Source of the DNA: Acidobacteriaceae bacterium
Lineage (GTDB): Bacteria; Acidobacteriota; Terriglobia; Terriglobales; Acidobacteriaceae
Length of the DNA: 10,568 nt
Reading direction: 5' to 3'
Assembly (NCBI GenBank): GCA_003135495.1
Contig: PLBX01000534.1
Coordinates: 1 to 10,568, forward strand
Shown here: positions 7,236-10,568 of the stretch, piece after piece
How the letters are laid out: every line of letters begins with the position of its first letter
Numbering within the stretch: position 1 is the stretch's first letter
Made by a program: the position numbers and the translations under genes
The notes under the pieces: generated by a model
Databases searched by the model: none
Told to the model about the DNA's origin: nothing
The model's input: only the letters and a program-made list of their open reading frames with translations

Positions 7236-8534
7236 TCATGGGACTCGGAACATTACCTGCGCTCTGTAGGGACGCGGTTTCCCGTCGTCAGAGAGGGACT
7301 TGAAGCGCCACTTGCCAATGGCCTGAAAGGAAAGGGCGTAAAGTTCGTGCGGGCCGTCACTCGCGATTATCGCGATTACGTTCCCCGCCTCATCAACGGC
7401 AACGGAAAAAGTGTAGGTGGAACCCGATGGCGCCACTCCTGTTGGAAAACTCGGTTCCACACTGGTGGAGGCCAGTTTCCGCGCCTCCGCATCGGTCAAG
7501 GGAGCGGGCGGCCCATAAGCCCGTGTATTGAAATCGAAATTCAAAACGCCCTCGGTTTGAACGGGCGCCCCGTCTTGCAGAGTTGGTTTGAACTTCCATT
7601 TCATGATCTGCCGGCGCGCGGAATCATCCGCTCGTTCAATCGCGACGCTCAACGGAAGAACCTCGGCAACTTGTCCCGATCGGTTTATAGACACGTAGTA
7701 ACTAGTCTTCCCCGATGTAGCACCATCCAGCACCTGCGGCCAAATGATATCGAGCGGTTGCAATGGAAGGTTGCGCAGTTCGGCTTCAGGCAGGATGACG
7801 CTTCGAATCTGCTGGTTCCTCGATGTCGGTTGCTCGATGGAAAGAAGTTTAGGATCCGCATTCTTGAGATCCTTGAGGTCCGTCACCTCGGCCTTGTAGC
7901 TGTCACCGGGATCGACGTGATAAATCAGAAGGCGAGCCACTCTTTTACCGTGGAAATCCTGGTAGCTCATAAAATCTACGGAGTGCCCAGCTGCTCCCAC
8001 GCTCTCTTGCAGTCCATAATGGCTGGTCATGCACATCTTATTATTGCCCGAGAAACACACCCTTCCCGATTCGTCAGAAGCGCCATTCGCTTTAGTCAGT
8101 AACCTGTCGCCCGGCCTGAATGCGTCAAGAACCGGCTTGGGATCAACCATGGCACCGACCAGTGTTTGCGACCACAAGGGAAAGTAGTCGTCCGAGTCAT
8201 GCTCAAACACCTGGTCGCCATTAACGATCAACGTCTGCGAGAATTCCGACTGCGACTGGATTGTCCTCCGCCATTTGTTGGGAGCCATCCAAAAGATCTC
8301 GACCTCGGTCTTCGAACTTGGATCGCCGCGTTCGGTGAGGATCGCTTTCAAGTGGAATGGAGGACTGCCGGGAGTGGTCAGAGTCGCCTGGACAACGATT
8401 GGACTTGGGGAGGACGTTTGGTGTCCGGCAGTTGGTGCTTGAGGCACGGCTGTGGGCGTCCGCCGCGCACATCCAGCGGTCATCAAAAGCAGAAGTATTG
8501 CCCCAATGCAACGCGAATTGGCCCACGAGGTCAT
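7236..8534 (-). CDS. Lipoprotein with two C-terminal TonB-C-like repeats
   Basis: A 432-residue exported lipoprotein. The N-terminus is MTSWANSRC, then hydrophobic IGAILLLLMTAGC with the lipidated Cys at 22, then a Pro/Thr/Ser linker. Residues about 45-210 carry a beta-rich region (ILTERGD, EVEIFWMAPNKWRR, LIVNGDQVFEHDSDDYFPLW) that vaguely recalls LolA-like lipoprotein carriers. Two tandem modules follow (about 259-337 and 354-432) with the TonB_C pattern: a strand ending in D/N-x-x-G-x-V (SINRSGQVAEVL; AVDEAGNVIAII), a helix, then KWKFKP..QDGAPV (312-317) and KWRFKS..DDGKP (408-413). Classical TonB has one such domain behind a membrane helix and Pro-rich spacer; here the anchor is a lipid. 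I chose ATG 8532-8534 because AAGGA lies 9 nt upstream (8544-8548) and the result is a standard lipoprotein signal; the GTG at 8565-8567 abutting the recO stop would add 11 charged residues. It is 33 nt after recO. The partner is unknown. Confidence 0.8.
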   Translation of the reverse strand: MTSWANSRCIGAILLLLMTAGCARRTPTAVPQAPTAGHQTSSPSPIVVQATLTTPGSPPFHLKAILTERGDPSSKTEVEIFWMAPNKWRRTIQSQSEFSQTLIVNGDQVFEHDSDDYFPLWSQTLVGAMVDPKPVLDAFRPGDRLLTKANGASDESGRVCFSGNNKMCMTSHYGLQESVGAAGHSVDFMSYQDFHGKRVARLLIYHVDPGDSYKAEVTDLKDLKNADPKLLSIEQPTSRNQQIRSVILPEAELRNLPLQPLDIIWPQVLDGATSGKTSYYVSINRSGQVAEVLPLSVAIERADDSARRQIMKWKFKPTLQDGAPVQTEGVLNFDFNTRAYGPPAPLTDAEARKLASTSVEPSFPTGVAPSGSTYTFSVAVDEAGNVIAIIASDGPHELYALSFQAIGKWRFKSLSDDGKPRPYRAQVMFRVP

Positions 8535-8567
8535 TGGCGTCGTTCCTTTTGGGACGTCAAATAACAC

Positions 8568-9311
8568 TTAAGATCCGATCTTCTCCAGCATTCCCGCCGT
8601 CACCAACTTCTTCTCGATGTGCCGCTCCAGAATCTGGAGAAGAAACTTGCGCAGGTCCGCTCCCACCGCTTTCGGCCAATCAATCTCGGAAAATTCCGAA
8701 ACGCGCGATCGCAGCATCTGGGCCGCAATCTTTCGCGATTCCGGCGACAATTCCGATGACGCTATGCGCTTGTCGTCGATGCAGACCAAGCCATCGGCCA
8801 GCGCGTGATAGAACGCCCGGTTGCCGTCGAGCGCGCGGCCGCACACCAGGCACTCGGAAAACTCCGGCAAAAATCCCATGAGCCGCGTCATCCACAGCTC
8901 AAAGTAAGTGAGCGGCATCCACAATACTGCTCCGCGCATCTCCTGCAGCACGGCCAGAGTCAACCGAAAAACTGCGTCGCTCGCTTCGCGGTCGGGCATC
9001 AACTCGTCGAGCAACTCTGCGACGTGTGCTAACGCCGTTGCCCTCGCATAGCTGACCTCGTTCGCCATCGGCGACTCGATCACTTCGCAGGAATCCAGCC
9101 GCACCAATTCCTGACCTTCGCGAACGTCGTAAACCGCTCGCACATACGTGAGCGGCTCAAGTGCGCCTCCAAAGCGGCGTCTGGACTTCATGGCCGCGCG
9201 CGCCACGCCTTTTACTTTGCCTTCCAGACGGGTAAAGAGCGTAACCAGCAGGTCGGACTCACGCAGCGGATACGTGCGCAGAACGATCGCTTCCGACTCC
9301 TTCAGCGCCAT
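8568..9311 (-). CDS. recO: DNA repair protein RecO
   Basis: RecO helps RecR load RecA on SSB-coated single-stranded DNA and anneals complementary strands in RecF-pathway recombinational repair. The 247 residues have the usual layout. The N-terminal OB-fold covers about 1-80 and begins SEAIVLRTYPLRESDLLVTLFT (6-27, the strongest family signature), followed by GKVKGVARAAMKSRRRFGGALEPL (31-54). A helical C-terminal domain follows (TYFELWMTRLMGFLPEF, 135-151). The zinc-knuckle region has Cys154, Cys157 (CLVCGR) and Cys177 (GLVCIDD), but the fourth position, two residues after Cys177, is Asp180. The ATG at 9309-9311 gives the correct N-terminus, although no Shine-Dalgarno is visible; a possible promoter lies about 24 nt upstream. 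It heads the recO-lipoprotein-glyQ-glyS-ppdK series. Confidence 0.93.
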   Translation of the reverse strand: MALKESEAIVLRTYPLRESDLLVTLFTRLEGKVKGVARAAMKSRRRFGGALEPLTYVRAVYDVREGQELVRLDSCEVIESPMANEVSYARATALAHVAELLDELMPDREASDAVFRLTLAVLQEMRGAVLWMPLTYFELWMTRLMGFLPEFSECLVCGRALDGNRAFYHALADGLVCIDDKRIASSELSPESRKIAAQMLRSRVSEFSEIDWPKAVGADLRKFLLQILERHIEKKLVTAGMLEKIGS

Positions 9312-9334
9312 GGAAGGTTAACAGGTAATGGATG

Positions 9335-9362
9335 ATTGTAATGGAGTGCGGGAGGGATGCAA
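9335..9362 (-). promoter_or_regulatory. Candidate sigma70-like promoter for recO and downstream genes
   Basis: On the minus strand TTGCAT (9357-9362) and TACAAT (9335-9340) are separated by 16 nt. The -10 matches TATAAT at 5 of 6 positions; the -35 is poor (3 of 6). Transcription would start near 9328, giving a leader of about 17 nt before the recO ATG. Acidobacterial promoter rules are not well known to me, so this is only a candidate. Confidence 0.3.
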
Positions 9363-9372
9363 AGTTGGGGTT

Positions 9373-9489
9373 GGCTGCGAGCCGCGAGCTTCGGGCTGCG
9401 AGCGAGCTATTCGCACGTTGCAAAGCTCTACCATTATGGAAGCTGCGAGTTTTTGTTTGCTCGAAGCGCGCAGCCCGTAGCTCGCAGCC
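9373..9489. repeat. Nested inverted-repeat element between the ferredoxin gene and recO
   Basis: The outer arms are GGCTGCGAGC (9373-9382) and GCTCGCAGCC (9480-9489), a perfect 10-bp inverted repeat. Inside them CGGGCTGCG (9392-9400) pairs with CGCAGCCCG (9469-9477), a perfect 9-bp inverted repeat. The decamer GGCTGCGAGC also recurs directly at 9394-9403, and AGCTGCGAG occurs at 9441-9449. The element is about 117 bp, begins 5 nt after the ferredoxin stop (minus strand) and ends about 60 nt before recO. It has no coding capacity. It could be a REP/MITE-like element or an mRNA 3'-end structure; no T-run follows the stem. Confidence 0.6.
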
Positions 9490-9494
9490 TACTT

Positions 9495-9755
9495 CTATCG
9501 CCCGAAGTATTTCGCATTCCGCTCGGTATATTCCTTCCACTTTTCCGGAAGGTCATCCAGCGCGAAGATGGCCGAGACTGGACACACGGGAACGCAGGCG
9601 CCACAGTCGATGCATTCCACGGGATCAATGTAGAGCATCTCTTCCGTCCCAAACTTGTCGGAGTCTTTCTTGGGATGAATGCAATCCACCGGACAGGAGT
9701 CGACACAGGCGGTGTCTTTCGTTCCAATGCAGGGTTCGGCAATTACGTAGGCCAT
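9495..9755 (-). CDS. 7Fe ferredoxin ([3Fe-4S][4Fe-4S])
   Basis: Small soluble electron carrier of 86 residues. The cysteine pattern is C9-x7-C17-x3-C21-x3-C25 and C48-x2-C51-x2-C54-x3-C58, with CPVD and CPVS prolines. This matches seven-iron ferredoxins such as Azotobacter FdI and Thermus ferredoxin. By analogy C9, C17 and C58 hold the [3Fe-4S] cluster, C21, C48, C51 and C54 hold the [4Fe-4S] cluster, and C25 is free; residue 12, a Cys in Azotobacter FdI, is Thr here. The C-terminus is short (EKWKEYTERNAKYFGR), as in Thermus, without the longer Azotobacter tail. I start at ATG 9753-9755 because MAYVIAEPC is the family's N-terminus. AAGGA lies 4 nt upstream (9760-9764) and AAGGAG 12 nt upstream. 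An upstream in-frame ATG at 9803 would add an unlikely 16-residue leader. The redox partner is not evident; it is probably monocistronic, between a stem-loop and the inverted-repeat element. Confidence 0.92.
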   Translation of the reverse strand: MAYVIAEPCIGTKDTACVDSCPVDCIHPKKDSDKFGTEEMLYIDPVECIDCGACVPVCPVSAIFALDDLPEKWKEYTERNAKYFGR

Positions 9756-9806
9756 AAAATCCTTCTGCTCCTTAGGGTGCTCCCCGGGAGGGTGACTGAA
9801 CACACG

Positions 9807-9815
9807 ATTCTAGCA
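9807..9815 (-). promoter_or_regulatory. Candidate extended -10 promoter for the ferredoxin gene
   Basis: The minus strand reads TGCTAGAAT: an extended -10 (TGN followed by TAGAAT, 5 of 6 to TATAAT). No recognisable -35 lies at the usual distance, because that region is occupied by the stem-loop at 9817-9848. Transcription from here would give a leader of about 45 nt before the ferredoxin ATG. Confidence 0.28.
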
Positions 9816-9816
9816 A

Positions 9817-9848
9817 GAACGCGGCTCTCGGTACAGATAGCCGCGTTC
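9817..9848. repeat. Perfect 10-bp stem-loop upstream of the ferredoxin gene
   Basis: GAACGCGGCT (9817-9826) pairs perfectly with AGCCGCGTTC (9839-9848) across a 12-nt loop. It lies 62 nt upstream of the ferredoxin start and about 165 nt past the stop of the radical SAM gene. No T-run follows on the minus strand, so it is not a standard intrinsic terminator. It could be an operator for a dimeric regulator, a 3'-end stabiliser for the upstream gene, or a mobile palindrome. Confidence 0.55.
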
Positions 9849-9913
9849 AGCAGCAGATTTCGATGGTTGAAGAGCGCAATTGGGCTTTCGAGATGCCGAG
9901 AATCAAAATCTTC

Positions 9914-9937
9914 ACCACAAAGGGCACAAAGGAACAC
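9914..9937. repeat. Dispersed 'ACCACAAAGGGC' repeat, copy 2
   Basis: ACCACAAAGGGC followed by ACAAAGGAACAC. It is built from the same CACA(A/G)AGGAC-like units as the copy at 6079-6116, repeating with a period of about 11 nt. It lies in the 258-nt gap between the radical SAM gene and the ferredoxin gene. Apparent minus-strand reading frames across it (FVPFVV-like peptides) are products of the repeat, not genes. The same gap contains the stem-loop at 9817-9848 and a 12-bp palindrome, TCGAAATTTCGA (9988-9999), close to the radical SAM stop. Confidence 0.55.
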
Positions 9938-10013
9938 GAATGAAAGGCTTGAGATTTTTCGTCCTTCATGCATTCCCTAACTCGGGGTCGAAATTTCGAG
10001 TAAGCCGCGCTCC

Positions 10014-10568
10014 CTATCCTTCGGCCGCTTGCGCTACCGCATTGACGGTTTCCGGCTGCGGCGCCGGAGCCACTGGAATCCTCGCCGGGGCACCGCGCCA
10101 AGCGTTGGGTTCGAAGCCTTCCCGCACAAGTTTAAAGATAGTTCGCCGGTTTTGCGCGATCACCTTGACCCACGCCATCTTTCCCATCATGGGGAAGTAG
10201 ATGCCGCGGAAGCACATTCGTGCAATAAAAATATTGAGGCGATAACCAAGAGGCTGATCGCTTAATGACTCGACCGCATGGGCCAGCGCTTCCGGACTAT
10301 AAGCCTGATCCCACCCGTATTTTACTTCGGCATGCGCTTCATCAATACTCATCTTCAAAGGCGTGTGCGCCATGGCAAAAGGAATGAATTCCTGCCAGTG
10401 CTTCGGCCGTGTCAGCCTGCCAGCCTTCTCCAGGCGTTTGTACAAAGGAGTCGCCGGCAAAGGGGTCAGCAGCCCAAAGATCGGCAGGCCCGGCGGCCAG
10501 GTTCGAACTTGTTCAAGCGTTCGCTCGGCAGCTCCCACCGTATCGTTGTCCATGCCAAAAATAAACGA
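10014..10568 (-). CDS. Radical SAM protein (probable B12-binding type), C-terminal fragment
   Basis: The frame is open to the right edge, so the N-terminus is missing; 184 residues remain, with stop TAG at 10014-10016. The fragment begins SFIFGMDNDT, matching the late radical SAM barrel segment (S-F-I-x-G-x-D-x-D) in cobalamin-binding radical SAM enzymes. Next come a helix (ERTLEQVRTW), GLPIFGLLTPLPATPLYKRLEKAGRL and a substrate-variable tail (HWQEFIPFAMAHTPLKMSIDEAH) of the DUF4070 kind. The end, rich in Ala and Pro, looks disordered. The CxxxCxxC motif and the B12 domain would lie upstream, outside the window. Such enzymes methylate unactivated carbons or make other radical modifications (HpnR/HpnJ-like in hopanoid pathways); the substrate cannot be inferred. 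The ATG visible at 10553 is internal, not the start. The gap to the ferredoxin gene is 258 nt, so co-transcription is unlikely. Confidence 0.75.
   Translation of the reverse strand, partial: SFIFGMDNDTVGAAERTLEQVRTWPPGLPIFGLLTPLPATPLYKRLEKAGRLTRPKHWQEFIPFAMAHTPLKMSIDEAHAEVKYGWDQAYSPEALAHAVESLSDQPLGYRLNIFIARMCFRGIYFPMMGKMAWVKVIAQNRRTIFKLVREGFEPNAWRGAPARIPVAPAPQPETVNAVAQAAEG

Noticed and set aside
8535..8567. Upstream GTG start for the lipoprotein, abutting the recO stop
   Set aside because: The ATG at 8534 has AAGGA at 9 nt and gives a standard lipoprotein signal; the extra 11 residues would put charged residues before it and no Shine-Dalgarno supports the GTG.
999..9755. A functional ferredoxin-PPDK pathway (such as with pyruvate:ferredoxin oxidoreductase)
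   Set aside because: The ferredoxin gene is separated from the recO-ppdK series by a repeat and a separate candidate promoter, and no oxidoreductase gene is present in the window.
9743..10101. Small minus-strand open frames between the ferredoxin and radical SAM genes
   Set aside because: They run through the dispersed repeat and the tail of the radical SAM gene, have no ribosome site, and their peptides derive from the repeat.

Overview
The window looks like a piece of a chromosome from an Acidobacteriota-type bacterium (Terriglobia/Koribacter-like). This is inferred from gene content and style: an alpha2/beta2 glycyl-tRNA synthetase, a lipoprotein with TonB-C-like repeats, moderately high GC, and intergenic repeats of the 'ACCACAGAGGAC / CACAAAGGACAC' and 'GGACGGGC...GCCCGTCC' kinds. 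No database search was possible, so the taxonomy is provisional. Most of the content is housekeeping. I see no phage, CRISPR, toxin-antitoxin, transposase or RNA gene.

Layout. Bases 1-120 (+) are the last 39 codons of a sensor histidine kinase. Bases 283-876 (+) encode a 197-residue protein I cannot assign. A two-hairpin GC-rich repeat (893-934) lies in the gap between that gene and the convergent ppdK. Everything from 999 to the right end is on the minus strand. In transcription order (right to left) it is: the C-terminal part of a B12-binding/radical SAM-type protein (10014-10568, 5' end outside the window), a 7Fe ferredoxin (9495-9755), recO (8568-9311), a lipoprotein with two TonB-C-like repeats (7236-8534), glyQ (6120-7160), glyS (3845-5995) and ppdK (999-3827).

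How the genes fit together. recO, the lipoprotein, glyQ, glyS and ppdK are closely spaced (33, 75, 124 and 17 nt) and probably form one transcription unit or two overlapping ones. The neighbourhood recO-glyQ-glyS-(PPDK regulatory protein)-ppdK is familiar from other phyla. Here a TonB-C-like lipoprotein sits between recO and glyQ, and no PPDK regulatory protein gene lies between glyS and ppdK. GlyQ and GlyS charge tRNA-Gly; PPDK interconverts pyruvate and phosphoenolpyruvate.

The 124-nt glyQ-glyS gap is the most informative non-coding stretch. It holds an exact TGTGA-N6-TCACA palindrome, the consensus half-sites of CRP-type regulators, centred about 45 nt upstream of the glyS start, plus one copy of a dispersed repeat. 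This suggests that glyS-ppdK can be controlled separately from recO-glyQ. Other non-coding structures are a nested inverted-repeat element between the ferredoxin gene and recO, and a perfect 10-bp stem-loop upstream of the ferredoxin gene.
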